A stretch of 64,000 bases of DNA from Clostridiales bacterium (lineage in GTDB: Bacteria; Bacillota; Clostridia; Oscillospirales; Acutalibacteraceae): positions 62,001-126,000 of the forward strand of contig DXXG01000004.1 of NCBI GenBank assembly GCA_019416455.1. Reading direction: 5' to 3'. The notes under the pieces were generated by a model that worked only from the letters and a program-made list of their open reading frames with translations, ran no database searches and had not been told where the DNA came from. This document shows positions 33,789 through 41,709 of this stretch, in pieces (position 1 is the stretch's first letter; each line of letters starts with the position of its first letter). Made by a program: the position numbers and the translations under genes.

Positions 33789-34472
33789 TCACATAAATTG
33801 CGCAAATACAGAGGCGCTGATCACGGTCAAAAGACCGGCGACTGCAATAGCTAAACTGCTCATCGCGCCTTCCACCGGGCCCATCTCCATGGCTTTGGAG
33901 GTACCGATGGCATGAGCCGCGGTGCCCAGCGCCAAGCCCTTGGCAATGGGTTCTTGGATCCGGAACAGCTTGCAAACGATTTCCCCAATGACGCTGCCCA
34001 GTACACCGGTAATAATAATGACCGCTACCGTAATGGTCACGATCCCGCCCAGTTCTTCCGATACGCCCATGCCGATGGCTGTGGTGATGGATTTGGGCAG
34101 CAGTGTCACGTACTCCTCATGGGAAAGCTGGAAAAGTTTGCACAACAGCAGCACGCTGACCATACTGGCCAGGACACCGGAAACGATGCCCGCTGCCACA
34201 GCTACGAGGTTCTTTTTTAATAAGGACAGCTGCTCATAGAGGGGAACAGCCAAACAAACTGTGGCAGGGGTTAATAGGTAACTGATATACTGACCGCCCA
34301 CGTTGTAGCTGTCGTATTCGATATTAAAAATGGCCAAGACCCCTATGACGCATAGGATGCCGATCAGCAGGGGGTTAAAAATTGCCTTTTTAAATTTTTT
34401 TCGCAATAAAAGACCAACTTCATAAGCCAATAGGCTGATCGCCGCGCCAAAAAATAGAGAATTCGTAAACAC
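33789..34472 (-). CDS. lrgB: LrgB/CidB-family membrane protein
   Basis: A 227-residue polytopic membrane protein. It contains NPLLIGILCVIGVL, the LTPATVCLAVPLYEQ block, TLLPKSITTAIGMGVSEELG and GTAAHAIGTSKAMEMG, the family signature. LrgB works with LrgA in export or uptake of small metabolites such as pyruvate in some bacteria, or in control of murein hydrolysis in others. I start at GTG 34472, two bases after the lrgA stop; the longer frame overlaps lrgA and has no good site. Confidence 0.92.
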   Translation of the reverse strand: MFTNSLFFGAAISLLAYEVGLLLRKKFKKAIFNPLLIGILCVIGVLAIFNIEYDSYNVGGQYISYLLTPATVCLAVPLYEQLSLLKKNLVAVAAGIVSGVLASMVSVLLLCKLFQLSHEEYVTLLPKSITTAIGMGVSEELGGIVTITVAVIIITGVLGSVIGEIVCKLFRIQEPIAKGLALGTAAHAIGTSKAMEMGPVEGAMSSLAIAVAGLLTVISASVFAQFM

Positions 34473-34474
34473 TT

Positions 34475-34846
34475 TTACGCCTGCTTTCCTTCTTTTTTCT
34501 TTTTTTCCAGCCGGATAATTGCCTGTGTCACCCGGCCGGTGACCGCCATGACGATCACGGTTGTGGCTACGGTAATAATACACACCGGCAGCCAAATGGG
34601 CTGTAACACACCCCAGGATTCCAGAAGGCCTGCTCCGGCCGGAATAAACATGACTGGCATGATCTCAATCAGGAAAACAGCGGTCTCTTTTACGTGCTCC
34701 ACTTTCACAAGACCGGACCGAAGCGCGATCAACATCAGCACCAGACCGTACACACTGGCCGGGATCGGCAGCGGAATGAGAATATGGAGCAGTTCTCCCA
34801 AAAATGTGATGAGCAAAATAATACTGAACTGTTTGATAAATTTCAC
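34475..34846 (-). CDS. lrgA: LrgA/CidA-family holin-like membrane protein
   Basis: A 123-residue protein with about four membrane segments: FIKQFSIILLITFLGELLHI, PIPASVYGLVLMLIALRSG, FLIEIMPVMFIPAGAGLLES and a C-terminal pair. The charged tail is EKKKKEGKQA. It starts with GTG 34846, six bases after GAAGGA; a TTG six codons earlier is less likely. It is the first gene of the operon, directly behind the palindromic operator at 34,862-34,880. Confidence 0.92.
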   Translation of the reverse strand: MKFIKQFSIILLITFLGELLHILIPLPIPASVYGLVLMLIALRSGLVKVEHVKETAVFLIEIMPVMFIPAGAGLLESWGVLQPIWLPVCIITVATTVIVMAVTGRVTQAIIRLEKKKKEGKQA

Positions 34847-34861
34847 AAGCGTTCCTTCTTT

Positions 34862-34880
34862 CAACTGGTACTACCAGTTG
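34862..34880 (-). promoter_or_regulatory. Palindromic operator at lrgA start site
   Basis: CAACTGGTACTACCAGTTG is an inverted repeat with one central odd base. The core TGGTACTACCA matches the TGGT-N3-ACCA type bound by FadR-like GntR proteins. It overlaps the predicted transcription start. The GntR gene is in the same operon. Confidence 0.82.
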
Positions 34881-34881
34881 A

Positions 34882-34909
34882 ATTATAAAGTCTTATTTGA
34901 AAATGTCAA
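34882..34909 (-). promoter_or_regulatory. Promoter of lrgAB operon
   Basis: Minus strand: TTGACA (34904-34909), 16-base spacer, TATAAT (34882-34887), directly adjoining the operator. Confidence 0.88.
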
Positions 34910-35016
34910 GAAAGAAAATGCCATTTTCTGAGAAAAGATCCCTCACTTTGGATCGTCCAGCGAAAGATGAGCTTTCGTGTCCGGCACAGCAAGCCCCAAT
35001 CCGAACAAGGGCATAG

Positions 35017-35047
35017 AAAAAGGAATGAGACGATCCTGTCCCATCCC
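35017..35047 (-). terminator. Terminator after DUF2200 gene
   Basis: Minus strand stem GGGATGGGAC / GTCTCATTCC (two G-U pairs) with a six-base loop, followed by five T residues. Confidence 0.7.
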
Positions 35048-35059
35048 TTTGCAGGTGTT

Positions 35060-35404
35060 TTATTTCCGCAGCACTTTTTCCATGGCCTTGCCCTTTGCCA
35101 GCTCGTCCACCAGCTTGTCCAGGTAGCGGATCTCCTGCATCAGCGGGTCTTGAATGGTTTCCACCTTCACCCCACAGATGGACCCGGTGATCAGATTCCG
35201 GTTGGGGTTGGGTGCGGGGGCGTTTCGGAAGAAATCTCCGTAGGTGATGTCGCTTTCTACCAAGGAGGCCAGCTCTTCCTGGCTGTATCCGGTGAGCCAG
35301 CAGGTGACTTGGTCCACCTCTGCCCGGGTACGGCCTTTTTTCTCTGCTTTGGCCACCAGCAGAGGGTAAATCTTTTTTAGCTCCATTTGAAAGACTTTTT
35401 CCAT
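35060..35404 (-). CDS. DUF2200 family protein
   Basis: A 114-residue protein of a conserved family with unknown function. It begins MEKVFQMELKKIYPLLVAKA and contains RAEVDQVTCWLTGYSQEELA and FFRNAPAPNPNRNLITGSIC, the family blocks. I start at ATG 35404; the longer frame overlaps the upstream kinase-like gene in another frame. The two genes are two bases apart and probably co-transcribed. Confidence 0.85.
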   Translation of the reverse strand: MEKVFQMELKKIYPLLVAKAEKKGRTRAEVDQVTCWLTGYSQEELASLVESDITYGDFFRNAPAPNPNRNLITGSICGVKVETIQDPLMQEIRYLDKLVDELAKGKAMEKVLRK

Positions 35405-35406
35405 GT

Positions 35407-35958
35407 TCAGCCTCCTGTCAGCAGGTTGGTGTTCTTTCGCAGTTTCTCTTGAAGCAGCTCCGCCGTAGCTTGAGGAGAGAGGTTGGTGGTGTCTACGGCC
35501 CAGGGGTCCCAAGGACCTAGGTCCGCAAACTGTGCCCACATGGTCTCCACCAGTTCCCGGTTGGTGGCTTCATCCAGTTTGGTGCGCCCCAAGGCCCGGG
35601 CAAGGGTAGTTTCCTTGGAGGCCCGCAGCACTAGGTAGTGCACAGAGTATCCTTCCCGGACAGCCTGAAGCCAAGGCTCTAGAAACCAGGGGCCGATGAC
35701 CCCGTCTACCACGACGTCATAGCCTCCTTGGGCAAAGCGTTTGGCTGCTTCCCGGAAGGCTTCGATGACAGTTTCATTCTGGCTCTCGGATCCGGGCAAG
35801 TGTGGCGGGATGGCACCCTTGCGCAGAGCGTCGTAAAAGTCGTCAGTATGCAGATGGAGCGACCGCTCCAAGGCGGAGTTTTGAGCCAAAAGCGCGGCCA
35901 CAGTGCTCTTTCCCGTTCCCGGCGCGCCGCTTATCAGGACGATCCTTCCTTGTGCCAT
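35407..35958 (-). CDS. P-loop nucleoside/shikimate-kinase-like ATPase
   Basis: A 183-residue protein with Walker A ISGAPGTGKSTVAALLAQ near the start, an acidic HTDDFYDALR segment, VVVDGVIGPWFLEPW, and an arginine-rich lid (RALGRTKLDEATNRE). This is the AAA_33 or chloramphenicol-phosphotransferase-like group, kinases with varied small substrates. I cannot choose the substrate. The ATG at 35958 follows an AGGAGGG site. It is the upstream gene of a pair with the DUF2200 protein. Confidence 0.82.
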   Translation of the reverse strand: MAQGRIVLISGAPGTGKSTVAALLAQNSALERSLHLHTDDFYDALRKGAIPPHLPGSESQNETVIEAFREAAKRFAQGGYDVVVDGVIGPWFLEPWLQAVREGYSVHYLVLRASKETTLARALGRTKLDEATNRELVETMWAQFADLGPWDPWAVDTTNLSPQATAELLQEKLRKNTNLLTGG

Positions 35959-36080
35959 AGTGCGCCCTCCTTTTTTAGCACTTTGCGTTTATCTTATCAC
36001 GGGAGGCGGGGAAGAGCAAGAAGTTGTAAAGCCATTTGTGGACAGTGGGGAAATCAGAAAAAGAAAGCAACAAACATGAC

Positions 36081-36109
36081 AGACTGCTGTCGCGTTCCTA
36101 TGGTATAAT
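36081..36109 (+). promoter_or_regulatory. Extended -10 promoter of WYL-regulator operon
   Basis: A perfect TATAAT (36104-36109) preceded by TGG. The -35 position (AGACTG) is weak, so the extended -10 is the main evidence. Confidence 0.5.
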
Positions 36110-36189
36110 AACCCTAAAATAGGAGAGCACAGACAGCTGGCCCAGTGGAGTGGTGGCAGCGTCCAGAAAAAACGGGGAGGAGGCATCTT

Positions 36190-37104
36190 ATGAAACTGGA
36201 TCGGCTCATCGGTATTTTATCCCTTCTGCTTCAACGGGAGAAGGTCACCGCACCGGAGCTGGCGGAGCGGTTCGAGGTATCCCGCCGGACCATTCAGCGG
36301 GATCTGGAAGCCCTGAGCAAAGCGGGGATTCCCCTCGTTACCACCCAGGGCGCGGGGGGAGGAATCTCCATTATGGAGGGGTATCGAGTGGACCGGACAG
36401 TCCTCACTGCCCCGGAGATGCAGGCCATCTTGGCGGGGCTCCGCAGTTTGGACAGTGTCAGTGGTACACGCCGCTATGCCCAGCTGATGGAAAAGCTCAG
36501 CGCCGGATCCCACACTCTGGCACCGGGGGATGCCCATGTGCTCATCGACCTGGCCTCCTGGTACAAGGACAGTCTTGCCCCCAAGATTGAAGCGCTCCGA
36601 GGCGCTATGGAGAATCACCGGGTGGTGCGCTTTTCCTACTTTGCCCCAGGAGGGGAGAGCCAGCGTAGGGTGGAGCCGTACTATCTCGTGTTTCATTGGT
36701 CGGCTTGGTATCTCTGGGGCTGGTGCCAGAGCAGGGAGGATTTTCGTCTGTTCAAGCTGGTGCGCATGACGGAACTTTCCGTGGGGGAGGAATTTATCCC
36801 TCGGGAAGCGCTCTTGCCCGACTTTGACGATGCTAGGATCTTCCCACCTGTGTATCGGGCAGTGGTGCGGTTCTCTCCCCGGTGCAAATGGAGACTGGTG
36901 GAGGAGTACGGTCCAGATAGCTTCACCGTGGAACCGGAAGGAACACTGCTCTTTCGTTGGGGGTTTCCAGACACGGAAGGCCTGCTTGGCTGGGTGCTCA
37001 CCTTTGGGGATGGGGCGGAACTGTTGGAACCGGTGGAGTTGCGGGACAGCTTGACCCAAATGCTGCGTCGGGCGTTGGCTCACTATGAACAGAGGGAGGA
37101 ATGA
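36190..37104 (+). CDS. YafY-type regulator: HTH plus WYL domain
   Basis: A 304-residue regulator. The N-terminal helix-turn-helix (VTAPELAERFEVSRRTIQRDL) is followed by a WYL domain from about residue 140, with RRVEPYYLVFHWSAWYLWGW carrying the WYL-like residues, and a C-terminal WCX extension. It likely senses a ligand and controls the operon it heads. ATG 36190 lies after a GGGGAGG site. Its stop lies in the start region of the following gene. Confidence 0.9.
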   Translation: MKLDRLIGILSLLLQREKVTAPELAERFEVSRRTIQRDLEALSKAGIPLVTTQGAGGGISIMEGYRVDRTVLTAPEMQAILAGLRSLDSVSGTRRYAQLMEKLSAGSHTLAPGDAHVLIDLASWYKDSLAPKIEALRGAMENHRVVRFSYFAPGGESQRRVEPYYLVFHWSAWYLWGWCQSREDFRLFKLVRMTELSVGEEFIPREALLPDFDDARIFPPVYRAVVRFSPRCKWRLVEEYGPDSFTVEPEGTLLFRWGFPDTEGLLGWVLTFGDGAELLEPVELRDSLTQMLRRALAHYEQREE

Positions 37105-37106
37105 CC

Positions 37107-37751
37107 ATGCGTTACCAATGGTTGGATGAATATCTGTTGGGAAAATGGGGCGTGACCAAGGACTTTCAGCCGGTGTGGAACTGGGTGCGGTATCACATCG
37201 GCGGAAAGATGTTTGCGGCGGTGTGCCTGGACAAGGAGGGCAAGCCCTACTACATCAACCTGAAGCTGGACCCTATGGAGGGAGAGTTTCTTCGTGGGGA
37301 GTATGAGGATATCCTGCCTGGGTATTACTCCGACAAGCGGTGCTGGAACTCGGTGGGGCCTGACGGTGCCGTACCGGACGACCTGCTGCGGGAGATGTTG
37401 GACAAGTCCTATGGTCTGGTGCTGGGAGGGCTGAGCAAAAAGGCCCAGCGTCTGGCATTGGGGCTGACAGTCTGCGGACAGGCGTGCGGGGAATGTCCCT
37501 TCTACAAAAAGGACTGCCCTGGCTGCAATGAAAGCGGGGGCAAGGTGTTTCGTGCCCCGGCGGAGAAAGCCTGTCCCATCTACGCCTGCGCCGCCAACCG
37601 GAAGCGCCTGACCCACTGCGGCCTCTGTGGGGATGCTCCATGCAAGCTGTGGCGGGAGACCCGGGATCCGTCGCTGTCTGACCAGGAATTTGAGAAAGAT
37701 TTGGTCCATCGGTTGAAACAATTAGAGGAGGTGACGCCACATGGCGTTTGA
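37107..37751 (+). CDS. MmcQ/YjbR-like domain fused to cysteine-rich DUF3795 domain
   Basis: A 214-residue fusion. Residues 1 to about 105 resemble the MmcQ/YjbR fold (MRYQWLDEYLLGKWGVTKDF, VCLDKEGKPYYINLKLDP, YSDKRCWNSVGPDGAVPDD). The C-terminal part is a DUF3795-type zinc-ribbon-like domain, CGQACGECPFYKKDCPGC then CPIYACAANRK and CGLCGDAPCKLW. Function unknown. I choose ATG 37107, six bases after GGGAGGA; the ATG at 37101 adjoins that site. Its end overlaps the GyrI-like gene by 11 bases. Confidence 0.8.
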   Translation: MRYQWLDEYLLGKWGVTKDFQPVWNWVRYHIGGKMFAAVCLDKEGKPYYINLKLDPMEGEFLRGEYEDILPGYYSDKRCWNSVGPDGAVPDDLLREMLDKSYGLVLGGLSKKAQRLALGLTVCGQACGECPFYKKDCPGCNESGGKVFRAPAEKACPIYACAANRKRLTHCGLCGDAPCKLWRETRDPSLSDQEFEKDLVHRLKQLEEVTPHGV

Positions 37752-38376
37752 TTACAAAAAGGAGTATAAGGAATTCTATCTGCCGCCTAAAAAACCGGGA
37801 ATAATTACGGTGCCCACTATGAATTTCCTGGCAGTGCAGGGGATGGGCGACCCCAATGAGGAGGGTGGCATGTACAAGCAGGCTTTGGGAATGCTGTACG
37901 CTGTGGTTTTCACCATCAAGATGAGCAAGCTGGGCAAACACCAGTTGGAGGGGTACTTTGACTATGTGGTGCCGCCTCTGGAAGGCCTGTGGTGGCAGGA
38001 GGGAGTCCATGGGGTGGATTACGCCCACAAAGAGGCGTTTCAGTGGATCTCCCTGATCCGCTTACCGGAGTTTGTCACCAAAGAGGTGTTTGATTGGGCC
38101 ATTGGGGAGGCCACGAAGAAGAAGGGGCAGGACTTCTCCCCGGTGGAGTTTTTCACCTGGGAGGAAGGGCTATGCGTCCAGTGTATGCACATGGGCCCCT
38201 ACGATAACGAACCCGCCACCGTGGCCGCTATGGAGGAGTACGCTAAATCCCAGGGCTTGGAACCGGACTTTGGAGACAACCGCTTTCACCATGAGATCTA
38301 CCTCAGCGACGTGCGGCGATGCAAGCCGGAACGTCTGAAAACAGTGATCCGCCAACCGGTGAGGAGGTTGTTATGA
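37741..38376 (+). CDS. GyrI-like small-molecule-binding protein
   Basis: A 211-residue stand-alone GyrI-like (SHS2-fold) protein: MAFDYKKEYKEFYLPPKKPG, PTMNFLAVQGMGDPNEEGGM, CVQCMHMGPYDNEPATVAAM and HHEIYLSDVRRCKPERLKTV. Such proteins bind small molecules, and some hydrolyse electrophilic toxins. It lies between two DUF3795 genes. The start overlaps the previous gene, and its stop overlaps the next start. Confidence 0.88.
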   Translation: MAFDYKKEYKEFYLPPKKPGIITVPTMNFLAVQGMGDPNEEGGMYKQALGMLYAVVFTIKMSKLGKHQLEGYFDYVVPPLEGLWWQEGVHGVDYAHKEAFQWISLIRLPEFVTKEVFDWAIGEATKKKGQDFSPVEFFTWEEGLCVQCMHMGPYDNEPATVAAMEEYAKSQGLEPDFGDNRFHHEIYLSDVRRCKPERLKTVIRQPVRRLL

Positions 38377-38927
38377 AAGGGTTTGTTCGGGAAGAAACTC
38401 GATTTTCCCTATGTGGATTAAACTGCGCTTTGTGTGTGATGCATCTGGGTGGTCACTGCCCAGGCTGCGGCGGTGGACCGGGCAACCAGAGCTGTGCTAT
38501 CGCTCGGTGCTCTTTGGAGCATGGGGGAGTTCCGTTCTGCTGGGAATGCTCGGAGTATCCCTGCTCCCGATACGATGGCTTTGACGAGTACGATTCTTTT
38601 GTCCTCCACAGGAACAGAAAACAGGACGTTGCTCGCGCCCAAAAGCTGGGTATGGAAGTTTACCTCAAGGAGCTGGAAGAAAAGCGCCACATCCTAGATA
38701 AACTCCTGGCCCATTGGAATGACGGCCGCAGGAAAACGTTTTATAGCACAGCGGTGTATTTGCTGCCTTTGGAGGAATTGCGGTCTGTAATGGAGAGTTT
38801 GGAGCGTCAACCCCAGTTAATGGAGCAACCGGTGAAGGAACGGGTCTTAGCGGCTGTGGCGCTGTTCCAGGAGGCGGCAGATCGACAGGGTGTCATCCTA
38901 AAGCTAAATAAAAAACCGAAGAAGTGA
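38373..38927 (+). CDS. DUF3795 cysteine-rich protein
   Basis: A 184-residue protein. The first 80 residues hold the DUF3795 cysteine pattern: FSLCGLNCALCVMHLGGHCPG, SCAIARCSLEHGG and FCWECSEYPCSRYDG, probably binding zinc or an iron-sulfur cluster. The rest is helical and charged. Function unknown. ATG 38373 overlaps the GyrI-like stop (38374-38376). It is the last gene of the WYL operon; a second DUF3795 domain is in the gene at 37,107. Confidence 0.84.
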   Translation: MKGFVREETRFSLCGLNCALCVMHLGGHCPGCGGGPGNQSCAIARCSLEHGGVPFCWECSEYPCSRYDGFDEYDSFVLHRNRKQDVARAQKLGMEVYLKELEEKRHILDKLLAHWNDGRRKTFYSTAVYLLPLEELRSVMESLERQPQLMEQPVKERVLAAVALFQEAADRQGVILKLNKKPKK

Positions 38928-39286
38928 GCTTGTGGTAGTGTCTTGGATGCCACGGAAACTTTCCCATCGTTACCACTTCCCCTTTTGCGGGGAAAATCTT
39001 TCTTGGTTTCGTTTGGTGGTATTTCCGCGAATGAGTGGAAACAACATAGGAATCCTTCCTTTTGTCGGGCGCTCGTGAAGCGCAACAGGTGGGGCAATGC
39101 CCACTGTACTTCCTCCTTCAAGCAACGCATGAATACCGGTCCTGTTTTTTTAGTGAGTTGGCGAGGAAGTTGTGAAGGGGGCCAACAAGAGCAGTAGATT
39201 AATTCGTGTTATTGCTATATAATCTTGTTGTTATGAACTGTTGTAGGAAGCGAACATCCGAACACTGAGAAACTTAGGAGAAAAAA
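38928..39286 (+). other. Intergenic stretch with small hairpin and probable Nudix promoter
   Basis: About 360 bases without a gene I can support. A small hairpin, CCCC TTTTG CGGGG followed by AAAATC, lies near 38,980-39,000 and is a poor terminator candidate. TATAAT at 39,218-39,223 with a weak -35 (TAGATT) 17 bases upstream is the likely promoter of the Nudix gene. Confidence 0.45.
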
Positions 39287-39673
39287 ATGACTGAAGTAGT
39301 AGCAGCCCTTATTTGGAAGGGAAATGAATTCATGATCTGCCAGCGTCCAGCCCACAAGGCTCGGGGGCTCCTCTGGGAGTTTGTAGGCGGGAAGGTGGAG
39401 CCAGGAGAGACCAAGGAGCAGGCCCTCATCCGGGAGTGTCAGGAGGAACTGGCCGTCACCGTACAGGTGGGGAAGGTGTTCCTGGAAGTTACCCACGAAT
39501 ACCCGGATCTGACGGTGCACTTGACTTTGTTTCACGCTTTCATTCAGGAGGGCGTCCCTCAAATGCTGGAGCATAACGACATCCGGTGGATCACTGTGGA
39601 GGAGATCGATCAGTATCCATTCTGCCCAGCGGATGAGGAAATCTTAGTAAAGATAAAGCAGGAAACGGTTTAA
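39287..39673 (+). CDS. Nudix (MutT-like) hydrolase
   Basis: A 128-residue protein with a complete Nudix box, GGKVEPGETKEQALIRECQE followed by EL. The N-terminus VVAALIWKGNEFMICQRPA and the C-terminal HNDIRWITVEEIDQYPFCPA resemble MutT/NudG-type 8-oxo-dGTP or (d)CTP pyrophosphatases that sanitise nucleotide pools. Substrate unproven. It has its own promoter candidate and is followed 56 bases later by a GNAT gene. Confidence 0.92.
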   Translation: MTEVVAALIWKGNEFMICQRPAHKARGLLWEFVGGKVEPGETKEQALIRECQEELAVTVQVGKVFLEVTHEYPDLTVHLTLFHAFIQEGVPQMLEHNDIRWITVEEIDQYPFCPADEEILVKIKQETV

Positions 39674-39729
39674 TGATAAACTCATGACAACGGGGTACAG
39701 TGATCTTTGGCTAGAAAAGGGTGAACTCT

Positions 39730-40587
39730 ATGTATCAATATAGAACTTTGGAAAATACTTCTTATGAACAGCTGGCGGAATGCTTTTGTCGGGCATTTTC
39801 GGATTACGCTTTCCCTATGAAGCTGTCCCCCCAACAGTTGCGCGGGGTTCTGGAGCAAAGCGGCGTTGACCTGACCTTGTCGTATGGCGCTTTCATTGAG
39901 GACAAGATGGTGGGGTTTATTTTTAATTCCACAAGTTTGTACAATGGGCAAAAAGCTGTTTTTGATGCGGGTACTGCGGTGGTCCCGGAACATAGGGGAA
40001 AGGGCGTTTTTCATCAGATGTTCCCAATTATGGAACGCCAACTCACTCAGGCGCAGTTTGAAACGTATTACTTGGAAGTGCTGCAACAAAACAAGAGGGC
40101 GATCCAGCTGTATCAAAAGCATGGGTTTGCTGTGGATCGGGAATATGTTGTTTTGCGCTCGGGGGACGAATCTGCTCAGAATGTACTGTTTCAGGGGGAG
40201 GAGAGGGAGTTCTCCCAATTTGACTTTTCCGCAGTGTCAAACTGTATGGCGGTAAAACCTTGCTTTGAGCATTCTACCCAGGTGCTTCAAAAGAATTCCC
40301 ACCTCTACGGTGTGCGGTATACCCGGAAAGGTGATAAAATTTCAGCCTTCTGTGTGTATACCAAGGCAAACGGGGCAATTCTTCAGCTTGGTTATGAAGA
40401 TCTGTCGGATTTGAAGTTGGTTCTAAAAAGTTTGCTTTCCACCTTTTCCAACATCAGTGTGAAAAATGTTGACACTTCGTACTCTCAAGTGTTGGAACTG
40501 TTTTATTCTCTTCATTTCGAAGAGGTCACACGGCAGTATGAAATGAGCAAAAAACTTGCGGTCTCAATGGAGCCTCAGATGGATTGA
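39730..40587 (+). CDS. GNAT-family N-acetyltransferase
   Basis: A 285-residue protein. The N-terminal GNAT domain has DAGTAVVPEHRGKGVFHQMF, which contains the acetyl-CoA loop, and YYLEVLQQNKRAIQLYQKHGF. The C-terminal half (from about 160) is a second, degenerate GNAT-like region (FSAFCVYTKANGAILQLGYE-like). Substrate unknown. I start at ATG 39730, nine bases after AAAGGG; a GTG three codons earlier is the alternative. A strong terminator follows. Confidence 0.84.
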   Translation: MYQYRTLENTSYEQLAECFCRAFSDYAFPMKLSPQQLRGVLEQSGVDLTLSYGAFIEDKMVGFIFNSTSLYNGQKAVFDAGTAVVPEHRGKGVFHQMFPIMERQLTQAQFETYYLEVLQQNKRAIQLYQKHGFAVDREYVVLRSGDESAQNVLFQGEEREFSQFDFSAVSNCMAVKPCFEHSTQVLQKNSHLYGVRYTRKGDKISAFCVYTKANGAILQLGYEDLSDLKLVLKSLLSTFSNISVKNVDTSYSQVLELFYSLHFEEVTRQYEMSKKLAVSMEPQMD

Positions 40588-40615
40588 GACAGACTTCTTT
40601 TGATATTTCTACGAT

Positions 40616-40653
40616 AAAAAAACGCACCCGGAATATTTCGGGTGCGTTTTTTT
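40616..40653 (+). terminator. Bidirectional terminator between two GNAT genes
   Basis: CGCACCCG (40623-40630) pairs with CGGGTGCG (40639-40646), with A residues before and seven T residues after. It serves both converging genes. The stretch from here to 40,784 holds nothing else I recognise. Confidence 0.9.
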
Positions 40654-40784
40654 ACAGCAAAATAAAGGAACGATTCCCTGTCCGCCGAAAGGTCTGGGCA
40701 AAGGAGGTTCCCATTTCCCGGACATGAGGTGCACGGCTCGTTTTAACCTCAGAAAACATCCGGCACATCATGGGAGAGGAGGGG

Positions 40785-41336
40785 TCAGTGCCATTCCTTG
40801 CGCAAAATGGCATACTGATACGTGTTTTCATAGAGGGGCGTGCCGTCCGGCTGTTTTACAAAAGAGACGAACTCCAGAAACAGCCCCTCTCGGCGCATTC
40901 CCAGTTTTTCGCAGAGATGTTGGCTGGATGTGTTGTAATCTTCTGTGTAGGCATAGATCCGACGCGCACCCTTTTCCCGGAACAGGTAGTCAAAAAAAGC
41001 GTGCGCGGCTTCGTAGGCATATCCTTTCCCGTGGTAGGCCGGGTTGAGCATCCAACAGGGACTGAAGGTGTCCTTGGGCGCGCGATCTTCGTCGGGAGCG
41101 GTGGCCTCAGATACCGCGTCGATCTCGCCAATGACTTTGCCGCTCTCTTTCAGCACGATGGCAAACGTGTATTCTGTTTCTTTGCAGCGTTTCCTCATTT
41201 CCGCCTTTGCCTCCTCCAAGGAATACAGCTTCATGCAGGCAAAACAGTTCACGGCAGGTTCTTTCAGGTATTCGTACACGTCCTCCGCATCGGATTCTTG
41301 AAAGGGACGCAGAATCAATCGTTCGGTTTCAATCAT
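40785..41336 (-). CDS. RimJ/RimL-type GNAT acetyltransferase
   Basis: A 183-residue protein beginning MIETERLILRPFQESDAEDV, the signature of the RimJ/RimL group, with SPCWMLNPAYHGKGYAYEAA (acetyl-CoA site) and NTSSQHLCEKLGMRREGLFL. It could acetylate a ribosomal protein, an amino-sugar or a drug; the sequence does not decide. ATG 41336 has AAGGAGGA about 12 bases upstream. A structured leader with a long terminator precedes it, so expression is probably regulated by premature termination. Confidence 0.88.
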   Translation of the reverse strand: MIETERLILRPFQESDAEDVYEYLKEPAVNCFACMKLYSLEEAKAEMRKRCKETEYTFAIVLKESGKVIGEIDAVSEATAPDEDRAPKDTFSPCWMLNPAYHGKGYAYEAAHAFFDYLFREKGARRIYAYTEDYNTSSQHLCEKLGMRREGLFLEFVSFVKQPDGTPLYENTYQYAILRKEWH

Positions 41337-41377
41337 CTTTTTAAAATCCTCCTTTTTGCAAAAAGATCTCAAACAAA

Positions 41378-41508
41378 AAGCCCGATTTTCACGTAATCTC
41401 CATTACGAAAAAACCGAGCGCACTCGACACCTTATCTGACAGGCGGCCTGCAAGCATACTGCCTGCGATCCCCCGTGCTACGGCACACTGTCCTCCGGTG
41501 ACCTATTT
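41378..41508 (-). promoter_or_regulatory. Structured leader with regulatory terminator, class unknown
   Basis: On the minus strand, an outer stem CACC/GGTG and an inner GACAG/CTGTC stem enclose two hairpins: GTGC-CGTA-GCAC and GCAGGC-AGTAT-GCTTGC. This is followed by a short hairpin, CGAG-TGCG-CTCG, whose 3' arm is also the 5' arm of an 18-base-pair terminator (GCTCGG ... CGTAAT, GGAG loop, ATTACG ... TCGGGC) ending in five T residues at about 41,378-41,382. The mutually exclusive pairing is typical of a riboswitch or attenuator. I do not recognise the class. Confidence 0.7.
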
Positions 41509-41514
41509 TTCAAA

Positions 41515-41543
41515 ATTATAGCAAAGGATAGAAAATATTGCAA
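41515..41543 (-). promoter_or_regulatory. Promoter of leader-controlled GNAT gene
   Basis: Minus strand: TTGCAA (41538-41543), 17 bases, TATAAT (41515-41520). The predicted start near 41,508 makes a leader of about 170 bases. Confidence 0.85.
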
Positions 41544-41678
41544 CTGTCCACCAAAAATCCTTTGCGCAAGTTGATTTCCTATCAGAAAACAGCTTTTTAG
41601 GTCAAATTTTTCGATTCTGCCTGAAAAACGAGCCAATAAAGTAGGGGTGCTGGACTGGACAAGAACTGGCTCAAAGCC

Positions 41679-41707
41679 TTGACAATGAAAAAGCGGAAGA
41701 GTATAAT
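41679..41707 (+). promoter_or_regulatory. Promoter of ArsR/SdpI operon
   Basis: TTGACA (41679-41684), 17-base spacer, TATAAT (41702-41707); both perfect. The -10 box adjoins the palindromic operator. Confidence 0.92.
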
Positions 41708-41709
41708 TC

